NCBI GenBank assembly: GCA_017472285.1
Contig: JAFUQQ010000052.1
Location: forward strand, 1-33,366
DNA length: 33,366 bases
Origin: Clostridia bacterium
GTDB taxonomy: Bacteria; Bacillota; Clostridia; Oscillospirales; CAG-272
Reading direction: 5' to 3'
The notes beneath the pieces are model-generated. The model had not been told where the DNA came from. It ran no database searches and saw only the letters and a program-made list of their open reading frames with translations. The first letter of the stretch is position 1, and each line of letters begins with the position of its first letter. Made by a program: the position numbers and the translations under genes. Of this stretch, positions 6,946-14,564 are shown piece by piece.

Positions 6946-8937
6946 ATGCAAAAAATTGGTGTATTTGTGTGCCATTGCGGCACGAATATTGCCGGTACCG
7001 TAGACGTTAAGGCTGTTGCCGAAGCACTCGGTAAAGAACCCGGTGTCGTTTTCTCCACTGAATATCAGTATATGTGTTCCGAAGCGGGTCAGAATTTGAT
7101 CAAAGATGCGATCAAGAACTACGGACTCACAGGTATCGTTGTATGTTCCTGTTCGCCCCGTATGCACGAGGCGACATTCCGCAAGACTGCCGCTGCAGCA
7201 GGTCTCAACTCCTACATGGTTGAAATCGCGAACATCCGCGAACAGTGCTCCTGGATTCACAAGGACGTAAAGGTTGCGACCGAAAAGGCGATCGTTCTCG
7301 GTCGTACCGCAATCGCAAAGGTTGCTCTCAACACACCCCTTACCGCAAGCGAAACACCCGTTGTGAAGCGTGCGCTCGTTATCGGCGGCGGTATCGCAGG
7401 TATTCAGACGGCTCTCGATATCGCAGACGCGGGCTACGAAGTAGACCTCGTTGAAAAAGAACCCACCATCGGCGGTAAGATGGCTCAGATCGATAAAACA
7501 TTCCCGACACTCGACTGTGCGGCTTGTATCCTCACTCCTAAGATGGTTGATTGCGCACAGAACGAAAAGATTCATATTTATGCTTATAGCGAAGTTGAAA
7601 GCGTAAAAGGTTTCGTTGGTAATTTCAACGTAACCATCAAGAAGAAAGCGCGTTTCGTTGATGAAACGAAATGTACCGGTTGCGGTATCTGTACCGAAAA
7701 ATGTCCGATGAAGAAGACCCCCAACCTCTTCAACCTTGGTCTTGACAACCGTTCCGCGATCTATATTCCTTTCGCACAGGCGATTCCGAAGATCGCTACC
7801 ATCGATGCAGACTACTGTAATATGCTGAAAAACGGCAAATGCGGTGTTTGCTCCAAGGTCTGCGCGGCAGGTGCAATCGATTACAAACAGCAGGATCAGT
7901 ACATTGAACAGCAGTACGGCGCGATCGTCGTTGCAACGGGCTTCAACCCCATCAAGCTCGACAATTACTCTGAATTTGCTTACAATGAAAGCCCTGACGT
8001 TGTAACCTCTCTTGAACTCGAAAGACTCATGAACGCAGCAGGTCCCAACGGCGGTACACTGCTTCGTCCTTCCGATAAGACACATCCTCACACCATCGTA
8101 TTCGTACAGTGCGTAGGTTCCCGTGATACCACCGATTGCGGTAAGCCATATTGCTCTAAGATCTGCTGTATGTACACGGCAAAACACGCAATGCTCATCC
8201 GCGATAAATATCCGGATACCGAAGTTTACGTATTCTACATGGACGTTCGTACACCCGGTAAGAACTTCGATGAATTCTATCGCCGCGCGGTAGAAGACTA
8301 CGGCGTTCACTACATCAAGGGTATGGTCGGTAAGGTTATGCCTCAGCCCGACGGTAAACTCCTCGTTCGCGGTTCTGACCTTCTCACCGACGAACAGCTC
8401 AAGATCGAAGCGGATATGGTCGTTCTCGCGGCTGCGATCGAACCCGATAAGACCGCAAGACCTCTCGCTACGATGCTTACAGCAAGCATGGATACCAATG
8501 ACTTCTTCACAGAAGCACATCCCAAGCTCCGTCCCGTTGAAAGCCCGACAGCAGGTATCTTCCTCTCCGGTGTTTGCCAGGGTCCGAAGGATATCCCCGA
8601 AACCGTCGCACAGGCGAGTGCCGCTGCGGCAAAGGTTATCGGCTTGCTTGCGAAACCCGCGCTCAAGAGCAATCCTTGTACGGCGCATTCCGATGAAAAT
8701 CTCTGTAACGGCTGTTCTTCTTGTGAAAGAGTATGTCCTTACGGTGCGATTTCCTATGTTGATAAAGAATTCCGTATGCCCGATAGAACGACAAAAGTTC
8801 GCCGTGTTGCATCCGTAAATCCCGCTGTTTGTCAGGGTTGCGGTGCTTGTACGGTTGCTTGTCCTTCCGGTGCTATGGACCTTTCCGGTTTCTCCAATAA
8901 ACAGATTATGGCGGAGGTAGATGCAATATGTCGATGA
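6946..8937 (+). CDS. hdrA: Heterodisulfide reductase subunit A homolog, bifurcating flavoprotein
   Basis: A 663-residue flavin/iron-sulfur protein, the expected site of electron bifurcation. The N-terminal cysteine-rich domain (VCHCG, YMCSEAG, CSCSPRMHE) is followed by a thioredoxin-reductase-like FAD domain with GGGIAG near residue 147 and the family stretch FPTLDCAACILTPKM. Four further cluster motifs are visible: CTGCGICTEKCP (243), CGVCSKVC (300), CNGCSSCERVCP (587) and CQGCGACTVACP (629). The last two form the C-terminal ferredoxin-like insert that passes low-potential electrons to ferredoxin in known HdrA proteins. Length is normal. It overlaps flxD by 10 bp, implying coupled translation. 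Confidence 0.95.
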   Translation: MQKIGVFVCHCGTNIAGTVDVKAVAEALGKEPGVVFSTEYQYMCSEAGQNLIKDAIKNYGLTGIVVCSCSPRMHEATFRKTAAAAGLNSYMVEIANIREQCSWIHKDVKVATEKAIVLGRTAIAKVALNTPLTASETPVVKRALVIGGGIAGIQTALDIADAGYEVDLVEKEPTIGGKMAQIDKTFPTLDCAACILTPKMVDCAQNEKIHIYAYSEVESVKGFVGNFNVTIKKKARFVDETKCTGCGICTEKCPMKKTPNLFNLGLDNRSAIYIPFAQAIPKIATIDADYCNMLKNGKCGVCSKVCAAGAIDYKQQDQYIEQQYGAIVVATGFNPIKLDNYSEFAYNESPDVVTSLELERLMNAAGPNGGTLLRPSDKTHPHTIVFVQCVGSRDTTDCGKPYCSKICCMYTAKHAMLIRDKYPDTEVYVFYMDVRTPGKNFDEFYRRAVEDYGVHYIKGMVGKVMPQPDGKLLVRGSDLLTDEQLKIEADMVVLAAAIEPDKTARPLATMLTASMDTNDFFTEAHPKLRPVESPTAGIFLSGVCQGPKDIPETVAQASAAAAKVIGLLAKPALKSNPCTAHSDENLCNGCSSCERVCPYGAISYVDKEFRMPDRTTKVRRVASVNPAVCQGCGACTVACPSGAMDLSGFSNKQIMAEVDAICR

Positions 8938-9362
8938 ATGAATTTAAACCCAAAATTGTTGCGTTCTGCTGCAACTGGTGCTCCTATGCGGGCGCTGACC
9001 TTGCCGGAACCAACCGTCTGAACTATCCTGCCGACGTAAAGATCATCCGTGTTCCTTGCTCCTGCCGCGTGAATCCGATGTTCATCCTTCGCGCGTTCCA
9101 GAGAGGTGCGGACGGCGTTATCCTTTGCGGTTGCCATCCAGGCGACTGCCATTATACAACGGGTAACTACTATGCAAGACGCAGAATGACCATGCTTTTC
9201 TCCATGCTCGATTATCTCGGCATCGAAAAGGAACGTACCCGCGTTGAATGGGTTTCTGCGGCTGAAGGCGCAAAATTTGCGGCTGTAATGAACGACTTTG
9301 TTAAGACCGTGACCGAACTCGGTGAAAACAAGAGATTGGAGGACCTCAGATGCAAGAAGTAA
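8928..9362 (+). CDS. flxD: MvhD/FlxD-type [2Fe-2S] electron-transfer subunit
   Basis: A 144-residue protein of the MvhD family, which carries electrons from an electron-input module to HdrA. Cysteine groups FCCNWCSYAGAD, VPCSCRV and LCGCHPGDCHY are characteristic and ligate one [2Fe-2S] cluster. GGAGG lies 10 nt before the ATG at 8928; a second ATG two codons later is also possible. It overlaps hdrA upstream and flxC downstream by about 10 bp each. No hydrogenase (MvhA/G) or formate dehydrogenase gene accompanies it. The input module here is FlxABC instead, which points to NADH as donor. Confidence 0.92.
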   Translation: MSMNEFKPKIVAFCCNWCSYAGADLAGTNRLNYPADVKIIRVPCSCRVNPMFILRAFQRGADGVILCGCHPGDCHYTTGNYYARRRMTMLFSMLDYLGIEKERTRVEWVSAAEGAKFAAVMNDFVKTVTELGENKRLEDLRCKK

Positions 9363-10318
9363 TGAAAAAAAGAGCGAAAGAGCTCCTCGCCTCCGGTGAA
9401 GTCACCAGAGTGATCGGCTGGAAGAAAAACGAATTTGATTACGATATCACTCCTGCGGTTTTTGAAACTGCGGAAGCTATTGACCGTGATTTCGTTTACG
9501 ATGATTTCTGCGGTCCTAACCTTTCCAAATTTACGTTCCAGCATCAGAAAAACGATACCAAAACTTTGGTATTCCTTAAACCCTGTGATACATACAGCAT
9601 GACGCAGATGGTTACCGAACATAGAGTGAACAGAGATGCCCTCTATATCATCGGTATTCCTTGCTTCGGCAAGATCGATATCGAAAAGATCAAAGCTGAC
9701 GGTATGACGGGTATCCTTTCCGTTACGTCCGAAGGCGCTGACGTAAAAGTTCACACACTTTACGGTGATAAAACATACGTTAAAATTGACGTGATGGCTG
9801 AAAGATGCCTTGCTTGCAAGAGCAAATATCACACCATCTACGACGAGCTCATCGGTGAAGAAGGCGAAGTCATGGAAACAGACCGTTTCGATCAGGTCAA
9901 AGAACTTGAAGCAATGACTCCCGATCAGCGTTTTGAATTCTGGAGAGGCGAACTTTCCCGCTGTATCCGTTGTAACGCTTGCCGTAACGCTTGTCCCGCT
10001 TGCACTTGCGAAAGCTGTGTATTCGATAACCCCGAATCCGGTATCGCACAGAAAGCAGCAGCCGATTCCTTTGAAGAAAATATGTTCCACATCATCCGCG
10101 CGTTCCACGTTGCCGGCAGATGTACGGACTGCGGCGAATGCTCCAGAGTATGTCCTCAGCACATCCCGCTCCATCTCCTCAACCGCAAATTCATCAGCGA
10201 TATCAACGGTTATTACGGTGAATATCAGGCAGGTGAAGAAGTTGGTCAGAGAGCGCCTCTCGTTAACTTCACAAAAGAAGACGTTGAGCCTGATGTTGTT
10301 GCGAAAGGAGGAAAATAA
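9350..10318 (+). CDS. flxC: FlxC-like iron-sulfur protein with FrhB-related N-terminus
   Basis: A 322-residue iron-sulfur subunit of the NADH-oxidising Flx module. The N-terminal half resembles FrhB/F420-dehydrogenase beta proteins (VFLKPCDTYSM, IIGIPCFGKIDIEKIK, RCLACKSKY). The C-terminal half has two cluster motifs, CIRCNACRNACPACTC and CTDCGECSRVCP. The ATG at 9350 follows TTGGAGGAC and overlaps the end of flxD by 13 bp; flxB starts 2 bp after its stop. The symbol follows the HdrABC-FlxABCD gene order known from sulfate reducers. The F420-type fold is inferred from motifs only, and no F420 genes are present here. Confidence 0.8.
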   Translation: MQEVMKKRAKELLASGEVTRVIGWKKNEFDYDITPAVFETAEAIDRDFVYDDFCGPNLSKFTFQHQKNDTKTLVFLKPCDTYSMTQMVTEHRVNRDALYIIGIPCFGKIDIEKIKADGMTGILSVTSEGADVKVHTLYGDKTYVKIDVMAERCLACKSKYHTIYDELIGEEGEVMETDRFDQVKELEAMTPDQRFEFWRGELSRCIRCNACRNACPACTCESCVFDNPESGIAQKAAADSFEENMFHIIRAFHVAGRCTDCGECSRVCPQHIPLHLLNRKFISDINGYYGEYQAGEEVGQRAPLVNFTKEDVEPDVVAKGGK

Positions 10319-10320
10319 TC

Positions 10321-11349
10321 ATGTATAGAATTCCTCGTGAAAAACTCGATCAGCTTTTTGCGCTGACCGCTGAAAAAGAAACGCTTTATATCCCCACCGA
10401 TGCGACTTCCGGTATTGCGCAGTTCAAAAAATGGAACGAAGGCATGAAAATGTCCGAAAAGCTCAAAACATCCAGAAGCGCAAAGGATTTCTTCTTCCCG
10501 CAGACAGAAGCTCTCGTAAACTTCAAAATCAGCGGCAAGAAGATCGATATCATCGACCCCCGTGAAGAATGTGAAGATTTCGTGATCTTCGGCGTTCGCG
10601 CTTGCGATGCGAAGAGTTTTGAAATTCTTGACAGCGTATTCCTCGTCGATCCTGTCGATACTTATTATAAAAATCGCCGCGAGCACGGTACCATCGTGAC
10701 TCTCGCTTGCTCCCGTCCTTCCGAATCCTGCTTCTGCACGACCTTTGACATCGATCCCACAGAACCCGCAGGCGACGTTTCCGCTTGGATGACGGATGAT
10801 TCCGTATATTTCAAGGCAAACACCGAAAAGGGCGAAAAATACATCGCGCTCGTTTCTTCGCTCCTTGAAGAAACCGATGGCGCAGACGTTGACGCGCAGA
10901 AGGTGGCTACCAAAGAAATTCTTGGCAAGCTTCCTTTCGCAAATCTCAAAAAAGACGCATTTGGCGGCGGTAAAACAGAACAGTACTTTGGCTCTCCCAA
11001 GTGGGCTGAGCTTTCCGAAGCTTGTCTTGGTTGCGGTACCTGTACTTTCGTTTGCCCGACCTGTCAGTGCTATGACATCCGCGATTTCGACACCGGTCAC
11101 GGCATCAATCGTTTCCGTTGCTGGGATAGCTGTATGTACTCCGATTTCACAAAGATGGCGCACGGCAACCCCCGTCTTTCCCAGAAAGAACGCTTCCGCC
11201 AGAGATTTATGCATAAGCTCGTTTACTATCCCGAAAACCATGACGAAGTATTCGCTTGTGTCGGTTGCGGCAGATGCGTGGAAAAATGTCCCATCTCCAT
11301 GAATATCGTTAAAGTTATGAAAACACTCGGTGAGGAGGAAGCAAAATGA
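10321..11349 (+). CDS. flxB: FlxB-like iron-sulfur protein, AsrA family
   Basis: A 342-residue protein related to anaerobic sulfite reductase subunit A (AsrA) and sulfhydrogenase beta subunits, which relay electrons from an FAD/NAD(H) subunit. Visible marks are IFGVRACDAKS, two C-terminal cluster motifs (CLGCGTCTFVCPTCQC and CVGCGRCVEKCP) and, between them, the family stretch CWDSCMYSDFTKMAHGNPR. GGAGG lies 8 nt before the ATG. Its last codon overlaps the flxA start (ATGA). No AsrC sulfite reductase gene exists nearby, and the Hdr neighbours favour the Flx role. Confidence 0.85.
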   Translation: MYRIPREKLDQLFALTAEKETLYIPTDATSGIAQFKKWNEGMKMSEKLKTSRSAKDFFFPQTEALVNFKISGKKIDIIDPREECEDFVIFGVRACDAKSFEILDSVFLVDPVDTYYKNRREHGTIVTLACSRPSESCFCTTFDIDPTEPAGDVSAWMTDDSVYFKANTEKGEKYIALVSSLLEETDGADVDAQKVATKEILGKLPFANLKKDAFGGGKTEQYFGSPKWAELSEACLGCGTCTFVCPTCQCYDIRDFDTGHGINRFRCWDSCMYSDFTKMAHGNPRLSQKERFRQRFMHKLVYYPENHDEVFACVGCGRCVEKCPISMNIVKVMKTLGEEEAK

Positions 11350-12185
11350 ATATGAATCTTGAAACTCTTATTCCGATCGTCGGTGTTGTTACCGAAGTAA
11401 AACAGGATACGCCCGATATCAAAAACTTCCGCGTTGTCGGCAGAGACGGCAAAAAGCCGATCCAGCATATGCCCGGTCAGTGTGCGATGGTTTCCATTCC
11501 CGGTGTCGGCGAAGCAATGTTTTCTATCACGTCTTCTCCCACAAACGAAGATTATATCGAATTTGAAATCAAAAAATGCGGCTGTCTGACGAACTGGCTT
11601 CATATGATCGAAGCGGGTCAGGAAATCACCGTGCGCGGTCCTTACGGCAATGCATTCCCCGTTGACGATGCTTTCGCAGGTCACGACCTTCTCATCATCG
11701 CAGGCGGTGTAGGTCTTGCGCCCGTTCGTTCCGTCATCAACTACTGCCGTCATCACAGAGATCGCTACGGCAAGATCGATATCGTTTACGGTTCCCGTTC
11801 CAAAGAAGACCTTGCATTCTATGATGAGATCATCAACGAATGGATGAGCCCCGACGAAAAGGACGTTCACGTTCACCTGACCATCGACCGCGAACAAGAA
11901 AACTGGGACGGACACGTTGGTTTCGTTCCGAACTACGTCAAAGAGCTTGGTTTTGATACCGATAAGATCGCGATCCTTTGCGGTCCCCCCATCATGATTA
12001 AGTTCACGCTCGCAGGTCTGAAAGAGATCGGCTTCAGCGAACAGCAGATCTATACCACGCTCGAACTCAAGATGAAGTGCGGTGTCGGTAAATGCGGCAG
12101 ATGTAACGTCGGCTCCAAGTACGTTTGCAAAGACGGTCCTGTATTCAGAATGGACGAACTTTCCGAGCTTCCCGATGAATATTGA
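11346..12185 (+). CDS. flxA: FlxA-like FAD/NAD(H)-binding subunit
   Basis: A 279-residue ferredoxin-NADP-reductase-fold protein of the AsrB/PyrK group, the predicted NADH entry point of the Hdr-Flx complex. The flavin region reads FSITSSP and RGPYGNAF. The nucleotide-binding motif is GGVGLAPVRS near residue 120, followed later by CGPPIM. A C-terminal [2Fe-2S] site has Cys245, Cys250, Cys253 and Cys261. Translation is coupled to flxB by the ATGA overlap; GAGGAGG is 8 nt upstream. NADH rather than NADPH is assumed from characterised FlxA and is not shown by the sequence. Confidence 0.87.
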   Translation: MNMNLETLIPIVGVVTEVKQDTPDIKNFRVVGRDGKKPIQHMPGQCAMVSIPGVGEAMFSITSSPTNEDYIEFEIKKCGCLTNWLHMIEAGQEITVRGPYGNAFPVDDAFAGHDLLIIAGGVGLAPVRSVINYCRHHRDRYGKIDIVYGSRSKEDLAFYDEIINEWMSPDEKDVHVHLTIDREQENWDGHVGFVPNYVKELGFDTDKIAILCGPPIMIKFTLAGLKEIGFSEQQIYTTLELKMKCGVGKCGRCNVGSKYVCKDGPVFRMDELSELPDEY

Positions 12186-12209
12186 TTTTGAACGGAGGAT
12201 TGATTGAAA

Positions 12210-12884
12210 ATGGAAAATATGGTTAATGTCTTTCTCATGGGCAAAAAATATGAGGTGCCGTCCAATCTCACCATCATGGGTGCGATGGAATACGCGGGCT
12301 ATCAGCTCGTCCGCGGCTGCGGATGCCGTAACGGTTTCTGCGGCGCTTGCGCTACGATTTACAGAATCAAGGGCGAAAGCGAACTCAAGGCTTGCCTCGC
12401 TTGCCAGACCAAAGTAGAAGATAATATGTATGTCGCAACCCTTCCTTTCTTCCCCCTCGAAAAGAAGATTTACGACATGGAAAAAATCAAACCCACAGAA
12501 CAGATCATGATGCAGCTCTATCCCGAAATTTATAGCTGTATTGGTTGCAACGCTTGTACCAAAGCTTGCACACAGGGTCTGAACGTTATGCAGTATATCG
12601 CATATGCACAGAGAGGCGATTATGAGGCTTGTGCTGAAGAATCCTTCGACTGCGTGATGTGCGGCGTATGCTCCTCCCGTTGTCCCGCGGGTATCTCTCA
12701 TCCGCAGGTAGCTCTTCTCGCAAGAAGACTCAACGGTAAATACCTCGCTCCCAAGTCGGAACACCTGGAAGACCGCGTTCGTGAGATCAAGAACGGCACG
12801 TTTGAAGAGCTCCTCGAAGGTCTGATGGGCAAACCGATCTCCGAAATGAAAGAACTCTATAACAATAGAGAAATTGAGAAGTAA
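12210..12884 (+). CDS. frdB: Fumarate reductase iron-sulfur subunit, soluble type
   Basis: A 224-residue SdhB/FrdB-like protein. The N-terminal plant-type [2Fe-2S] domain has Cys37, Cys39, Cys44, Cys47, Cys62 and Cys65 (CGCRNGFCGAC, CLAC). The C-terminal domain has CIGCNACTKAC (Cys110-120) and CVMCGVCSSRCP (Cys148-158). Both of the latter are complete four-cysteine motifs, so two cubane clusters are plausible, where classical FrdB has one [4Fe-4S] and one [3Fe-4S]. It would carry electrons from the Hdr-Flx machinery to the FrdA flavin. The start is ambiguous: TTG at 12204 is 5 nt and ATG at 12210 is 11 nt after CGGAGG. It lies 24 bp after flxA and 15 bp before frdA. Confidence 0.85.
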   Translation: MENMVNVFLMGKKYEVPSNLTIMGAMEYAGYQLVRGCGCRNGFCGACATIYRIKGESELKACLACQTKVEDNMYVATLPFFPLEKKIYDMEKIKPTEQIMMQLYPEIYSCIGCNACTKACTQGLNVMQYIAYAQRGDYEACAEESFDCVMCGVCSSRCPAGISHPQVALLARRLNGKYLAPKSEHLEDRVREIKNGTFEELLEGLMGKPISEMKELYNNREIEK

Positions 12885-12899
12885 GGAGGTTCGATCACA

Positions 12900-14513
12900 A
12901 TGTACACTGAACAAATGCTGGAATCCATGAAAAAAGTTGCCGCAAACCGTGAGGCAAATGCGGCGCTTGAACCTCGCAGAATGACCGCAGAAGAAAAGGA
13001 AGCACTCCTTGCGAAATTCCATCCCGACTATAAGCAGGATGAATTCGCGATCCTTTCCGTCGGCGGCAATAAGGGCGAGAAGGTCCCCACAGAACTCCGC
13101 GCGCTTCTCGAAGCAAAGAGCCGTATCAACCCAGCAGATATCGATCTTTCCAAAGCGGATTATGAAACTGACGTTCTTATCATCGGCGGCGGCGGCGCGG
13201 GTGCATCCGCAGCGATCGAAGCTGACGAAGCAGGCGCAAAGACCATGATCGTGACCAAGCTCCGTATCGGTGATGCCAACACGATGATGGCAGAAGGCGG
13301 TATCCAGGCGGCTGATAAGCCCAACGACTCTCCCGCGATTCACTACCTCGACGCATTTGGTGGTGGTCACTTTGCGGCAAAACCGGAACTTCTTTATAAG
13401 CTCGTAACCGAAGCTCCCGAAGCGATCCAGTGGCTCAACGACCTTGGTGTTGAATTCGATAAGATGCCCGACGGTACGATGGTCACCACACACGGCGGCG
13501 GTACCTCCAGAAAGAGAATGCACGCGGCAAAAGACTATTCCGGCGCGGAAATCATGAGAACGCTCCGTGATGAAGTGCTCAACCGCGGTATTCCCGTTAT
13601 CGACTTCACAGCGGCTGTTGAACTCATTCTTGACGAAAACGGCAACTGCGCAGGTGCTGTCCTCATGAACATGGAAACGAATGAGCTTCTCATTGCAAAA
13701 GCTAAAACCGTTATCCTCGCAACAGGCGGTGCGGGCAGACTTCACTATCAGGGCTTCCCGACCTCCAACCACTACGGCGCAACCGCAGACGGTCTTGTTC
13801 TCGGTTACAGAGCCGGCGCAAAGCTTCTTTACGCTGATACTCTCCAGTATCACCCCACAGGAGCGGCTTATCCTGAACAGATCTTCGGTGCGCTCGTAAC
13901 CGAAAAGGTTCGTTCCATCGGTGCAAAACTCGTCAACTCCGACGGCGAAGTATTCATGCACCCCCTCGAAACCCGTGACGTTTCCGCGGCTTCCATTATC
14001 CGTGAATGTCAGGAAAGAGGCAAGGGCATTGAAACCTCCGACGGTCAGGGTATCTGGCTTGATACGCCTATGATCGAACTTAAAAACGGTGAAGGCACGA
14101 TCGAAAAGAGAATCCCCGCGATGCTCCGTATGTTCGGTAAATACGGCATCGATATCCGTAAGGAACCGATCCTCATTTATCCGACTCTCCACTATCAGAA
14201 CGGCGGTCTTGATATCGACGCGGACTGCATGACCAAGGTTGAAAACCTTTTTGCCGCAGGCGAAGTTGTCGGCGGTATCCACGGACGTAATCGTCTGATG
14301 GGTAACTCCCTCCTTGATATCATCGTATTCGGTCGTGACGCAGGTAAAGCTGCCGCTGAAAAGGCAAAATCCGTAAACGTAGGTAAGCTCACCCTTGCTC
14401 ACGTTGATGCATTTGCCGCTGAATGTGAAGCTGCCGGTATCGTAGGCGACACCGTTTCTCCCAAACTCCTTCCCACGTATACACACGGTAATCCTAAATT
14501 TGAAGCGAAATAA
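12900..14513 (+). CDS. frdA: Fumarate reductase flavoprotein subunit, soluble type
   Basis: A 537-residue FAD protein of the SdhA/FrdA/NadB family, predicted to reduce fumarate to succinate in the cytosol. The FAD motif GGGGAG lies at 96-101. It is preceded by an unusual extension of about 90 charged residues (SdhA proteins usually have it within the first 20). Active-site positions of the family are kept: His318 in QYHPTGA, Arg338 in TEKVRS, His431 in PTLHYQNGG and Arg465 in HGRNRLMGNSLLD. The usual C-terminal helical domain appears shortened. L-aspartate oxidase is a related alternative, but an adjacent FrdB-type subunit, fumC and mdh favour fumarate reductase. No anchor subunit (FrdC/D) and no signal peptide are seen. 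Confidence 0.88.
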   Translation: MYTEQMLESMKKVAANREANAALEPRRMTAEEKEALLAKFHPDYKQDEFAILSVGGNKGEKVPTELRALLEAKSRINPADIDLSKADYETDVLIIGGGGAGASAAIEADEAGAKTMIVTKLRIGDANTMMAEGGIQAADKPNDSPAIHYLDAFGGGHFAAKPELLYKLVTEAPEAIQWLNDLGVEFDKMPDGTMVTTHGGGTSRKRMHAAKDYSGAEIMRTLRDEVLNRGIPVIDFTAAVELILDENGNCAGAVLMNMETNELLIAKAKTVILATGGAGRLHYQGFPTSNHYGATADGLVLGYRAGAKLLYADTLQYHPTGAAYPEQIFGALVTEKVRSIGAKLVNSDGEVFMHPLETRDVSAASIIRECQERGKGIETSDGQGIWLDTPMIELKNGEGTIEKRIPAMLRMFGKYGIDIRKEPILIYPTLHYQNGGLDIDADCMTKVENLFAAGEVVGGIHGRNRLMGNSLLDIIVFGRDAGKAAAEKAKSVNVGKLTLAHVDAFAAECEAAGIVGDTVSPKLLPTYTHGNPKFEAK

Positions 14514-14516
14514 TTT

Positions 14517-14529
14517 TGCGTAATACGCA
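14517..14529. other. Short palindrome between frdA and pckG
   Basis: TGCGT-AAT-ACGCA followed by TTTTATAAAAAA. The stem is only 5 bp, too weak to call a terminator. It could be a partial terminator or mRNA processing site that sets pckG expression apart from the upstream genes. Confidence 0.3.
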
Positions 14530-14564
14530 TTTTATAAAAAATTATTGAAAGGAATTGTTGACTT

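Noticed and set aside
6496..8688. A 730-codon open frame on the - strand
   Set aside because: Antisense to hdrC and hdrA; same codon-bias effect, no domain and no ribosome site. The same applies to 4108-5724, 14532-16370 and 26240-28288 (- strand).
5757..9362. Methanogen origin of the hdr genes
   Set aside because: The codon use and ribosome sites match the surrounding genes, and Hdr-Flx sets are known in bacteria. No F420, hydrogenase or coenzyme M gene is present.
10321..12185. Anaerobic sulfite reductase AsrAB
   Set aside because: The proteins are related, but there is no AsrC gene, and the Hdr/MvhD neighbours fit the Flx module.
11226..14486. A 1086-codon open frame on the - strand
   Set aside because: It is antisense to flxA, frdB and frdA, whose motifs are clear. 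The strong codon bias of those genes keeps the opposite frame open. Its product has no recognisable motif.
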